From the NCBI RefSeq assembly GCF_018437275.1, contig NZ_JAAMFK010000006.1:1-64000 (forward strand): a DNA stretch of 64,000 nucleotides, read 5' to 3'. A program made the translations under genes and the position numbers. The DNA is from Fructobacillus broussonetiae. Lineage in GTDB: Bacteria; Bacillota; Bacilli; Lactobacillales; Lactobacillaceae. How positions within the stretch are numbered: position 1 is the first letter of the stretch; each line of letters starts with the position of its first letter. Positions 37,616 to 45,029 of this stretch are shown piece after piece. The notes beneath the pieces are model-generated. The model saw only the letters and a list, made by a program, of their open reading frames with translations, did not search any database and had not been told where the DNA came from.

Positions 37616-38839
37616 TTACCAAACAAACAGTCCGGCAGTGGCTGCTGAAAGCAAGGAAACCAGCACACCGGCTAGGAGCAGGTACCCAATTCGACTCGAG
37701 ATATACTCGTTCTTTTCCTTGTTCACCAAACCCTTGAAGCAGGCCAGAATCATTCCGATGGTTCCGAAGTTCGCAAAGCTCGTCAGGAACACCGTCATCA
37801 CGATTCGGGCGTGCTCATTTGAGAAGAGTCCCTTACCAGCCATGATGAACTTCGAAATCTGTCCCATCACAACGAACTCGTTGGTCACCAACTTCGTTCC
37901 CATGTACTGGGCAAGGTGGAAGGCATCCTGGACTGAGAATCCCAAAAGGAAGGCGAATGGGAACATGAGGATACCGAAGATGTTTTCAAGCGTCAGCCAG
38001 TGCATACCGGTTAAAGAGAAAACCTGATCGATCAAAGCCGCCAGGGAAACAAAGGAAATCACTGTCGCCGCGATAATCAAAATCAGGCGACCGGCGTTCA
38101 GGATGGAATCCCCTAAGAAGGAGAAGAACGGCTCGCGCTTTTCAGGCTTTTGACTTGTTGATACTAAAACGTCATCACGTGCAGACACCTTCGTTGGGTT
38201 GAAAATGGAGGCCACCAAGATGGCACAAAGCACGTTCAACGGAATGGCCGTCAACACGTACTTTCCGGGCACCATCTGCGTGTAGGAACCGATAATGGCA
38301 GCCGACACACAGGACATGGACATCATGGCCAAGGTGAAGTTCCGCCGGGCCGACATCTTTTCAAGCTGTGGCTTGGAAACAGCCAACACCTCGGTGTTTC
38401 CAAGGAACATCATCTCGATGGAGAAGAAGGCCTCGAAGTTTGGCTGTCCGGTCACCTTGGAAAGTCCGCGTCCAATCCACTTGATGACCCAGGGCAAAAA
38501 GCCAATGTAGGTCAGAATGTCAAAGAAGGGCACCACCAAGAGGATTGGCAAGAGCGCCGCCGTCACGAAGTTCGGTCCCCCGTGGTTTGACGTCAGCCAC
38601 TCCGGCACCGCAAAACAGATTCCCTTTTCAGACACCGAAACAAGCCAGTTAAAGCCGTCGGCCGCAGCCTTCACTGCGATTTGACCAGCCTTGAACTGGG
38701 TAAAGAACCAAGCCAAGACCAACTCCATGGCCAGAAGTCCTGAGATGGACTTCCACTGGATGTTCTTCTTATCGTTTGAGAAAAGATAGGCCACGATCAG
38801 AAAAACAAAAATACTCAAAAAATTAACAACAATTAACAT
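37616..38839 (-). CDS. nupC: concentrative nucleoside transporter NupC
   Basis: A 407-residue CNT-family protein importing nucleosides with protons or sodium. It has an N-terminal helix trio, then the core with PFFDILTYIGFLPWVIKWIGRGLSKVTGQPNFEAFFSIEMMFLGNTEVL and the C-terminal NEFVVMGQISKFIMAGKGLFSNEHARIVMTVFLTSFANFGTIGM. It is divergent from rbsK/rpiA, so imported ribonucleosides could feed ribose into the pentose phosphate route. The intergenic region carries repeated half-sites. Confidence 0.93.
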   Translation of the reverse strand: MLIVVNFLSIFVFLIVAYLFSNDKKNIQWKSISGLLAMELVLAWFFTQFKAGQIAVKAAADGFNWLVSVSEKGICFAVPEWLTSNHGGPNFVTAALLPILLVVPFFDILTYIGFLPWVIKWIGRGLSKVTGQPNFEAFFSIEMMFLGNTEVLAVSKPQLEKMSARRNFTLAMMSMSCVSAAIIGSYTQMVPGKYVLTAIPLNVLCAILVASIFNPTKVSARDDVLVSTSQKPEKREPFFSFLGDSILNAGRLILIIAATVISFVSLAALIDQVFSLTGMHWLTLENIFGILMFPFAFLLGFSVQDAFHLAQYMGTKLVTNEFVVMGQISKFIMAGKGLFSNEHARIVMTVFLTSFANFGTIGMILACFKGLVNKEKNEYISSRIGYLLLAGVLVSLLSAATAGLFVW

Positions 38840-38862
38840 GTTTTTACCTCGTTTTACATTGA

Positions 38863-39042
38863 ATGGCAGGACGACGATTTCGCCCTATTCCAACTGAACG
38901 CGAAAAACCGGGCCCTTTAAGTGGCATCTTCTACCTGGCCCGCCTGTTAATCCATGGATTCCTGATTGTTTATTCTTCAATCGCATTGCTGTCCCCACAT
39001 CGGATTTTTAAGACGCAGTTGAATCGTTCACTTCATGTTTAA
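38863..39042 (+). CDS. possible small membrane protein, 59 aa
   Basis: An open frame MAGRRFRPIPTEREKPGPLS then GIFYLARLLIHGFLIVYSSI, ending ALLSPHRIFKTQLNRSLHV. The basic N-terminus and a ~22-residue hydrophobic segment would make a one-helix membrane protein. No Shine-Dalgarno precedes the ATG and no homologue is recognised, so it could be a chance frame in the 428-bp nupC/rbsK gap. Confidence 0.3.
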   Translation: MAGRRFRPIPTEREKPGPLSGIFYLARLLIHGFLIVYSSIALLSPHRIFKTQLNRSLHV

Positions 39043-39077
39043 CACCAGCCGACAAATTCGCCAAGCACTTTTGCAAA

Positions 39078-39123
39078 AGTCGACCATTTAGGGCGCAAAC
39101 CTGTCGACTTAGGGCACAGGCCT
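39078..39123. promoter_or_regulatory. repeated operator-like half-sites, nupC/rbsK intergenic
   Basis: Two direct repeats 24 bp apart: GTCGACCATTTAGGGCGCA (39079-39097) and TGTCGACTTAGGGCACAGG (39102-39120). The core TGTCGA(c)TTAGGRCRCA matches palindromes upstream of fic (43012) and rloA (62764). It is a likely transcription factor site for nupC and/or rbsK. Confidence 0.5.
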
Positions 39124-39178
39124 ATCTTTTTTTGCGTATTCCTTTCTATGCTAAAAGAAAAAACGGAGGACTTATTGG

Positions 39179-39223
39179 ATGGTGTTTTCCATCGAGAAAA
39201 ACAAGAGAAACAAACGAAAATAA
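39179..39223 (+). CDS. possible leader peptide, 14 aa, before rbsK
   Basis: MVFSIEKNKRNKRK follows GGAGG with 9-nt spacing and ends 44 nt before the rbsK GTG. The ribosome site is better than that of many real genes here, but the peptide is short and could be accidental. Confidence 0.25.
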   Translation: MVFSIEKNKRNKRK

Positions 39224-39267
39224 CAGCAGAACAACCGACGTAGAGATAACGAAATTGAGGTAGAAAA

Positions 39268-40206
39268 GTGAACAAAATTCTGGTTATTGGAAGTTTAAAC
39301 GTGGACGTGCTTCAGCAAATTGAACGCCTTCCTAAGGAGGGCGAGACGCTTGCCATCCACAACAAGTCAACGAACTTTGGCGGCAAGGGTGCGAACCAGG
39401 CCGTCGCCGCCGCTCGGCAAGGCGCGGACCTGACTTTTGTGGGGGCCGTCGGAGCGGATTCGGAGGGTAAATCCTACCGCGAACTATTGGAACAAGAAGG
39501 TATCAACACCAGCCACTTACTGGAAAAGGACCAGCCGACCGGAACCGCCTTCATCATGTTAGAAGACAACGGGCACAACACGATCCTGGTGCACGGCGGG
39601 GCCAACATGGCGCTCACCGCAAAAGACGTCGAGGATGCCGACGAGTACTTCCGGGACGCCGACGTCGTCATCGCCCAGCTCGAAGTTCCTGGCGCGGCCA
39701 TCAAGCGGGGCTTCGAGCTCGCAAAGATTTACGGCGCGCTCACCATCTTGAACCCGGCGCCGGTGACCGAAAACATCGACCCGTCCATCCTGGCAAACAC
39801 CGACCTGCTCGTACCAAACGAGACGGAAGGGGCCGCCCTGATCGGCTTGAAGCCCACAACCAACCAAAAGGAATTGGAGCGACGGGTGTCGCTTTACCAA
39901 GCAAAGCTCAGCCTAACAAACATCATCATCACGCTCGGTGAGGACGGTTGTTTCTACTCGGTAAACGGCAAGGTCGGCCGCTTAAACAACGCCATCGTAA
40001 ACGCCATCGACACGACGGGTGCCGGCGACACCTTCATCGGCACGATTGCCGCCCACCTCGACCCGAAGTTCGAAAACGTTCGTGAAACGCTGGAACGGGC
40101 AACGCTCGCTGCTGGCCTCGTGGTGTCACGGCAAGGTGCCATCCCCGCCATCCCGACCGCCGAAGAAATCGACGAACTCGCCCTGGAAACCGAATCATTT
40201 GTATAG
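39268..40206 (+). CDS. rbsK: ribokinase
   Basis: A 312-residue PfkB-family kinase phosphorylating ribose to ribose 5-phosphate. N-terminal signature GSLNVDVLQQIERLP, GGKGANQAVAAARQGA and the C-terminal catalytic motif NAIDTTGAGDTFIGTIAAHL (base Asp) are present. It starts at GTG with GAGGT 7 nt upstream. It is followed after 10 nt by rpiA and then a transporter, giving a ribose-use operon divergent from nupC. Third positions are very GC-rich. Confidence 0.95.
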   Translation: MNKILVIGSLNVDVLQQIERLPKEGETLAIHNKSTNFGGKGANQAVAAARQGADLTFVGAVGADSEGKSYRELLEQEGINTSHLLEKDQPTGTAFIMLEDNGHNTILVHGGANMALTAKDVEDADEYFRDADVVIAQLEVPGAAIKRGFELAKIYGALTILNPAPVTENIDPSILANTDLLVPNETEGAALIGLKPTTNQKELERRVSLYQAKLSLTNIIITLGEDGCFYSVNGKVGRLNNAIVNAIDTTGAGDTFIGTIAAHLDPKFENVRETLERATLAAGLVVSRQGAIPAIPTAEEIDELALETESFV

Positions 40207-40216
40207 GAGGTTAGCC

Positions 40217-40852
40217 ATGCTATCAGTAGAAGAAAAAAACGAACAGAAAAAAGTCGCCGCAAAGGAGGCGTTAACCTACATCGAAGACGGCATGGTCGTC
40301 GGGCTTGGAACCGGATCCACCGCCGCCTACTTCATCGAAGGACTCGCCAACCTCGTGCGGAAGAAGGGCTGGCAGCTCACCTGCGTTAGCACGTCCATTG
40401 ATGCCGAAAAGATGGCCAAAACAGCCGGCCTTCACACCGTTCCAATCGACAAGGTTGAACAGATTGACGTGACCGTCGATGGTGCGGACGAGTTCGACGG
40501 CCGCCTGAATGGCATCAAGGGTGGCGGAGCCGCTTTGCTCTTTGAAAAAATCGTGGCACTCAAATCCAAGCAAAACATCTGGATCGTCGACGAAGAAAAA
40601 AAGAGTGTTCACCTCGGGACCAACTTCAAACTCCCGGTTGAAGTCGTTCGTTTCGGGGCCCCACTCCTCATCCCCGCCTTCACACAAATGGGGCTGAAAC
40701 CGGCGTTTCGAAAACAGGCAAACGGCGAGCTCTTCTTAACCGACTCACTCCACTACATCATTGACCTCGACATCAGCGGCATCTATGATTTGAAGTCGCT
40801 TGCCACCCAGCTCAAAAGCATCACGGGTGTTGTTGAGCACGGCTCTTCTTAG
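40217..40852 (+). CDS. rpiA: ribose 5-phosphate isomerase A, C-terminus frameshifted
   Basis: A 211-residue product interconverting ribose 5-phosphate and ribulose 5-phosphate. Visible motifs are VVGLGTGSTAAYFIE, DVTVDGADEFDGRLNGIKGGGAALLFEKIVA and KLPVEVV. The frame ends early at VVEHGSS-stop. Reading the next frame from 40843 gives LFLGICDVVIIGGKTVQTIKG then TGA at 40906-40908, exactly the missing family C-terminus. One base is therefore lost near 40841-40843. AGGAGG is 8 nt before the ATG. Whether the truncated enzyme works is unknown; a sequencing error is possible. Confidence 0.9.
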   Translation: MLSVEEKNEQKKVAAKEALTYIEDGMVVGLGTGSTAAYFIEGLANLVRKKGWQLTCVSTSIDAEKMAKTAGLHTVPIDKVEQIDVTVDGADEFDGRLNGIKGGGAALLFEKIVALKSKQNIWIVDEEKKSVHLGTNFKLPVEVVRFGAPLLIPAFTQMGLKPAFRKQANGELFLTDSLHYIIDLDISGIYDLKSLATQLKSITGVVEHGSS

Positions 40853-40911
40853 GCATCTGTGACGTCGTCATCATCGGAGGAAAAACCGTCCAAACCATTA
40901 AGGGGTGATCG

Positions 40912-41871
40912 ATGTACTACTTACTTGCCATTTTCTCCGGACTGCTCTTAGCGGTTCAAAACCCCTTCAACGTGAACCTCGGAAAGAAAGTCCGCTCACC
41001 CATTCAGGCAACCTTTCTGATTTACCTGATTGGTTCTTTTGAATTTGCGCTTGCGCTCGTTATTTTAGGTCAAAGTCCGCTCGTTATTCTCATCGACGCC
41101 AGCATTCTCGGCTCGCCCTGGATTCTCGGCGGACTTCTCGGACTGTTTTACGTTCTCTCCATCATCGTTCTTTTTCCAATCATCGGTCCCATCAAAGCCG
41201 TCACTTACCCAACCCTTGGCCAAATCGTTTCCGGCGTTTTCATCGATACGATGGGTACGTTCGATGTCAAGCAGAGCCCGCTCACTGGCCTACGTGTCGC
41301 CGGCGTCGCCCTCATTTTGTTCGCGGTCTTTTTAGCAACGAAGAAAGAGGCCCCAACAAAGGCTAAAGCAGATTTTCAGGTCGAACCCACACCATGGTCG
41401 GACTTGTTACTCCTATGGGCATTTCTTGCAGGTGTAGCCGCCACTCTTCAGGGTCTCTTTAACGGTAAGTTAGGTGCCGTTCTTTACACGCAGTCGGTTC
41501 CAAAGTCATCCTTTGAAGCCGCACTTTCGGCCACCTTCTTCGCCTTCTTCATCGGTCTCATTGCGATGTCTTTTATTCTTATCGCCACCGAAAAACTCTC
41601 CGCGACAAGGACGGCCATTGCGCTAAGAAAGCCACTCTCCTGGGTGACGGCTAGCATGGGTTCTGCCTTCGTCTTTTTGATGACCATCCTGACTCCTGCT
41701 ATTGGACCCGGTCTCACCGCTTCTCTTTCCATCATTGGATTAATGGGCGGGACGATGTTCATCGAGCACAAGGGGCTTTTTAAAGTGAAAAGATCAGCGC
41801 TAACAGCACGCAAGGCGTTGGCGCTCATCCTCTTCATCCTGGGCATCATCTTCGTCAAGGTGTTAAGCTAA
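40912..41871 (+). CDS. YdcZ/DUF606-type DMT transporter
   Basis: A 319-residue membrane protein of two homologous five-helix halves (MYYLLAIFSGLLLAVQNPFN and LLLLWAFLAGVAATLQGLFN open each half). This is the fused form of the DUF606 drug/metabolite superfamily. The substrate is unknown; its place after rbsK-rpiA suggests a sugar or nucleoside-related solute. AAGGGG is 7 nt before the ATG and lies within the restored rpiA reading frame. Confidence 0.8.
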   Translation: MYYLLAIFSGLLLAVQNPFNVNLGKKVRSPIQATFLIYLIGSFEFALALVILGQSPLVILIDASILGSPWILGGLLGLFYVLSIIVLFPIIGPIKAVTYPTLGQIVSGVFIDTMGTFDVKQSPLTGLRVAGVALILFAVFLATKKEAPTKAKADFQVEPTPWSDLLLLWAFLAGVAATLQGLFNGKLGAVLYTQSVPKSSFEAALSATFFAFFIGLIAMSFILIATEKLSATRTAIALRKPLSWVTASMGSAFVFLMTILTPAIGPGLTASLSIIGLMGGTMFIEHKGLFKVKRSALTARKALALILFILGIIFVKVLS

Positions 41872-41883
41872 TTTCAGGTACAC

Positions 41884-41916
41884 AAAAAGGGCTTCTCTTT
41901 CGAGAGGCCCTTTTTT
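41884..41916. terminator. bidirectional terminator, transporter / fic
   Basis: AAAAAGGGCTTCTC-TTTC-GAGAGGCCCTTTTTT. Confidence 0.83.
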
Positions 41917-41923
41917 GTTTCAA

Positions 41924-42922
41924 CTATCCAACCTGCCAGTCGGTGAAATAACGGAGTTCTTCGTGCTTTTGCTTTAGCGCTTCAATGAGTTCATCCTGCC
42001 AGTCCTCGATGATGTGTAGCAGTTTCAATACGAAGAAGGTGGCCTCACCCCGGTTTTCAACGTCACCGGTCACAGCAAAGGCATTGTAGTAAGTGGATCG
42101 GTTTTTGAGAATGGCCTGTGATAGGCTCACCGCCGTGACCACGTCAAGTTCCTTGGCTAAGGCCACCGACAGTAAGTAGCGCCCTAGCCGCCCGTTTCCG
42201 TCATAAAAAGGGTGGATGTTTTCGAACATGAAGTGGCCGATGATGACCCGAAAAAGACTCGGAATCTTTTCATCCTTCATAAAACGAAGCCAATTGTTTA
42301 GGCGTTTTTGAATCCGCTCTTCACCTGCTGGCGCATAGTGAACAACTTTATTACTGTGATGGGAAACGATGTGCACGGCTCCGCTTCGGAATAATTTTCC
42401 ATCCACGTCATCTTCTCTTTGCACCTCCCCCTTCAGCAAGTGATCGTAGAGAAAGCGGATGTCCTCAAGGGATTCAACCACCGGATAGTCCTGATTCAAA
42501 ATATCCATGTAAAGCTGCACCGTCGAGGCCAGGCGTACGTCACTTTTCCAGTCGCTGTGTAGCGCGTGGCCAATGTCTTCCCGGGTTGAACGAACGCCTT
42601 CAATGTCATTCGTGCTCTTAATTTCTTCGACGATTTGATCATGGAAAAATTCGAGCTGTGCCATTTCCGGCAGATCCGTCGTCAACTCGAAAATGCGTTT
42701 TGAGTTCTGGCGAAGGCGTTCACCAGAGAGCATCATCTTCTTCGTCACCTTGAAGAAAAGCGGGTAGTTCTTACTCGACGGCGTGTTTTTCTTCATCAGG
42801 TAAGGCTTAAAAGAAGTTAGAAAAGTCGTTTCCGACCACAGCCGATTTTCGTACTCCTCTTGCACGGTTTTCGGATCGGCATGGGTCTTCATCTTAAAAA
42901 CATGTAGGGATTGATAGGTCAT
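41924..42922 (-). CDS. Fic-family protein (AMPylase-type), class II inhibited
   Basis: A 332-residue Fic protein. The catalytic loop HPFYDGNGRLGRYL is at residues 237-250 with all key residues (His237, Asn243, Arg248). An N-terminal inhibitory helix motif STNDIEG (103-109) fits (S/T)xxxE(G/N), so the enzyme should be autoinhibited by Glu108. Fic enzymes transfer AMP from ATP to Ser/Thr/Tyr hydroxyls of target proteins. The ATG at 42922 has AAAGGAG 5 nt upstream. The gene stands alone next to an accessory cassette, with an unusual palindrome upstream of its promoter. Confidence 0.92.
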   Translation of the reverse strand: MTYQSLHVFKMKTHADPKTVQEEYENRLWSETTFLTSFKPYLMKKNTPSSKNYPLFFKVTKKMMLSGERLRQNSKRIFELTTDLPEMAQLEFFHDQIVEEIKSTNDIEGVRSTREDIGHALHSDWKSDVRLASTVQLYMDILNQDYPVVESLEDIRFLYDHLLKGEVQREDDVDGKLFRSGAVHIVSHHSNKVVHYAPAGEERIQKRLNNWLRFMKDEKIPSLFRVIIGHFMFENIHPFYDGNGRLGRYLLSVALAKELDVVTAVSLSQAILKNRSTYYNAFAVTGDVENRGEATFFVLKLLHIIEDWQDELIEALKQKHEELRYFTDWQVG

Positions 42923-42965
42923 ATTGACTCCTTTCAATAAGTCATTGCACTGTTGTTCTGCTTAA

Positions 42966-42994
42966 AAGATACGACCAAACTTTTTGCTTGCCAA
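42966..42994 (-). promoter_or_regulatory. fic promoter
   Basis: On the minus strand TTGGCA (42994-42989) and TATCTT (42971-42966), 17 bp spacing. Confidence 0.6.
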
Positions 42995-43011
42995 AAGAAA
43001 TTTGTGTTCAA

Positions 43012-43045
43012 TGTCGATTAGGACAAATTGGCGCCCTAACTGACA
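43012..43045. promoter_or_regulatory. palindromic operator-like site upstream of fic
   Basis: TGTCGATTAGGACA..GCCCTAACTGACA forms an imperfect 34-bp inverted repeat about 18 bp upstream of the fic -35. It shares an 18-bp identical core (AATGTCGATTAGGACAAA) with 62762-62779. Confidence 0.6.
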
Positions 43046-43170
43046 TTTTTGAAGAAAAAGCCCTACGCCAAAAATCCGTTTCTGAAAAAGAGGATTAACC
43101 TTGATAATACGCATTCTATAGGCTTTTTTCTTATTCCATATCAGCATTAAAAAAGGGCTTATCCTGGGCG

Positions 43171-43176
43171 TATACT
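43171..43176 (+). promoter_or_regulatory. promoter of the STAS/Panacea cassette
   Basis: TATACT is a good -10 about 44 nt before the first start codon. A weak -35 (TTAAAA) lies 18 bp upstream. Confidence 0.45.
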
Positions 43177-43219
43177 AAGGCCAGAACAAACCGAAAAAAT
43201 GAAAAGAAAGGAGGTCTAT

Positions 43220-43735
43220 ATGACCTTGAACAGTATTCCAGATTTCTTAATAGCTGGGGTTATTTCGATTATCGGCATGGGTTTTTTATGGATTATCTGT
43301 AAATGGACGGCTGATAAATGTGCAGACTACGCAAACAGGAAACGCAATAACAAAATTTATCACTACTACCTAGATTTGCTCCATAACTTTGTTGATGTAG
43401 AGAGCTTACTCAACGACAAAATGCCCAACGTAATTGAACTTGATCTGCCGAATTGCATAGTTTTAGGTGGATTGAAAAAAGGACGAGCGCTTTACAAAAA
43501 ACAACTGAAAAAGCGTCTAACTACCGAAATTCTGGAACAAGGAGTGACGATTAAGTTTCCCGATTCCGTAATTTATATCGGTTCCTTCTTCATCGATGGC
43601 CTCCTCGCGCCAATCATTAAGTCCATTGGACGTGAGGGTCTGCTAAAAAAGGTGCGTTTTGAAACAGCATCCGAAAAGTTAACGAAAGAAATTTACTCCC
43701 ACAGCCATCAACACTCACCCTATCCTTACAATTAA
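43220..43735 (+). CDS. membrane-anchored STAS-like (DUF4325-type) protein
   Basis: A 171-residue protein. A membrane helix (residues ~8-28, FLIAGVISIIGMGFLWIICKW) and a basic linker precede a C-terminal domain of ~95 residues that is closely related to the protein at 44212-44508. The core TIKFPDSVIYIGSFFIDGLLAPII resembles the strand-helix of STAS-like DUF4325 domains; this is a by-eye call. AAAGGAGG is 5 nt before the ATG at 43220; an ATG at 43199 has no site. First gene of a four-gene cassette. Confidence 0.6.
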   Translation: MTLNSIPDFLIAGVISIIGMGFLWIICKWTADKCADYANRKRNNKIYHYYLDLLHNFVDVESLLNDKMPNVIELDLPNCIVLGGLKKGRALYKKQLKKRLTTEILEQGVTIKFPDSVIYIGSFFIDGLLAPIIKSIGREGLLKKVRFETASEKLTKEIYSHSHQHSPYPYN

Positions 43736-43758
43736 AATTCGAAAGGAGATTTTTCACT

Positions 43759-44178
43759 ATGAAGCAACTCGCAAAGCATATTATTGCGGTAGCCAATAAA
43801 CACTATCTACCAATCACTAATCTTCAACTCCAAAAAATCATGTATTTTTCTGTGAAGAAATCCTTGAAGGAAAAGCTCATACCGTTCGGAAAAATCGAAG
43901 AGCTAAATCAAGAGCCGTTCTTTGTTTGGCGTTACGGACCAGTTTCAAAAGCTGTTTACAACCACTATCATGTATACGGTGCTGCAGCAATCGTTGAACT
44001 AAATGACGAAGTTGCAGAATTTAACTGCCTTAATTCCTATATTCTCGAACTGCTCAGAACTAACGTCTTCACCTTAATTAAGCAGACTCATAAGGAAAAG
44101 TTTTGGTTGGAAAACCAAGTTAACATTGACGGTTGGCGAAGTAATGTCATTTACCCATTGGAAGTAATTACTAAATAA
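43759..44178 (+). CDS. Panacea domain (SocA-like) protein 2
   Basis: A 139-residue protein opening with AKHIIAVANKHYLPITNLQLQKIMYFSVK and continuing FFVWRYGPVSKAVYNHYHVYG, the Panacea/SocA layout (helical domain, 'TNLQLQKIMYF' and 'WRYGPV' motifs). In characterised pairs this domain neutralises a neighbouring toxin. The neighbours here are STAS-like and membrane proteins rather than a known toxin. AAAGGAG is 9 nt before the ATG. AT-rich codon use. Confidence 0.8.
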   Translation: MKQLAKHIIAVANKHYLPITNLQLQKIMYFSVKKSLKEKLIPFGKIEELNQEPFFVWRYGPVSKAVYNHYHVYGAAAIVELNDEVAEFNCLNSYILELLRTNVFTLIKQTHKEKFWLENQVNIDGWRSNVIYPLEVITK

Positions 44179-44211
44179 CACACCTACTCTAATTAGAAAA
44201 AGGAGAACAAC

Positions 44212-44508
44212 ATGCCAAATACAATTGAACTTAAATTTGATAATCCAAACCAGTTAACTTTAAGTGGTAGTAAAAATGGCTACAAGGTCTATCAGGAACA
44301 ACTTAAAAAGCATCTAACTCCCGATGCTCTAAAAGAAGGAATCACTATAAAGTTTCCAGATTCCATTATTATGATTGGATCGTTTTTCATCGACGGCCTC
44401 ATTGCCCCACTGATTGAATTAATCGGGAGCGATGGGGTTCATTCAAAAGTTAATTTCAAAACTTCTTCTGAGGAATTAACTAAGGAGGTATATAGTGATA
44501 TCTTATAA
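44212..44508 (+). CDS. free-standing STAS-like (DUF4325-type) protein
   Basis: A 98-residue soluble protein homologous along its whole length to the C-terminal domain of the 43220 gene. Both begin MPN-x-IEL, and both have (G)ITIKFPDSIIMIGSFFIDGL and end EELTKE-x-YS. STAS-like folds usually bind partner proteins or nucleotides. AAAGGAGAA precedes the ATG. It overlaps the next gene by 14 bases. Confidence 0.6.
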   Translation: MPNTIELKFDNPNQLTLSGSKNGYKVYQEQLKKHLTPDALKEGITIKFPDSIIMIGSFFIDGLIAPLIELIGSDGVHSKVNFKTSSEELTKEVYSDIL

Positions 44509-44938
44509 CGACTTATTCACTTTTCTTGCCTTAGCAATATCACTTTATAATCCATGGCAATATGAAAGAAAGCTCAAGATTAGAAGTGAAAATCAGCAAT
44601 CCTCACCGCTTTATTTAAAGCATCTGCAAACTACTATTCCTCAACTTATTCATAAGTATCAGACTTCACACAATCCAAGACACGCGGCTAAAATGTTCTT
44701 AATCGAACTAAGGCTATTTAAGTTTGATATTTTATACTTTAAGTATACGCACTCTAAAATATTCGACTCAGTCATGAAGGCCATAGAGGATATGGAGACA
44801 ATAATGCTTGATTCCATTGAACTTAAAAAATCACCCAAATCTTCAATAACGGAACTTTCCTCCTCACTAGAGTCAATCTACAAATCATTCTTTCATGACC
44901 TCCCAAATGATCAAATCAAAAAATACTTCAAAGTATAA
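44495..44938 (+). CDS. hypothetical membrane-associated protein, 147 aa
   Basis: Not recognised. One N-terminal hydrophobic helix (LFTFLALAISLYNPW, residues 6-20) is followed by a basic and helical cytoplasmic part (LKHLQTTIPQLIHKYQTSHN). It starts at GTG 44495 with AAGGAGG 7 nt upstream, inside the end of the STAS-like gene, so the two are translationally coupled. Last gene of the cassette; a membrane-acting effector is one possibility, untested. Confidence 0.6.
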   Translation: MISYNDLFTFLALAISLYNPWQYERKLKIRSENQQSSPLYLKHLQTTIPQLIHKYQTSHNPRHAAKMFLIELRLFKFDILYFKYTHSKIFDSVMKAIEDMETIMLDSIELKKSPKSSITELSSSLESIYKSFFHDLPNDQIKKYFKV

Positions 44939-44986
44939 GGCCAACTGCACCATAAGCCCTCTTCCCGAGGCCACGCTTAAACAAAG

Positions 44987-45019
44987 AAAAAAAGCACCCC
45001 AAATCCGGGTGCTTTTTTA
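44987..45019. terminator. bidirectional terminator, cassette / DUF421
   Basis: AAAAAAAGCACCC-CAAATC-CGGGTGCTTTTTTA. Confidence 0.83.
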
Positions 45020-45029
45020 ATATCGTCAA

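Noticed and set aside
42962-43147. 61-aa frame on the minus strand upstream of fic
   Set aside because: It covers the fic promoter and the palindrome and has no ribosome site.
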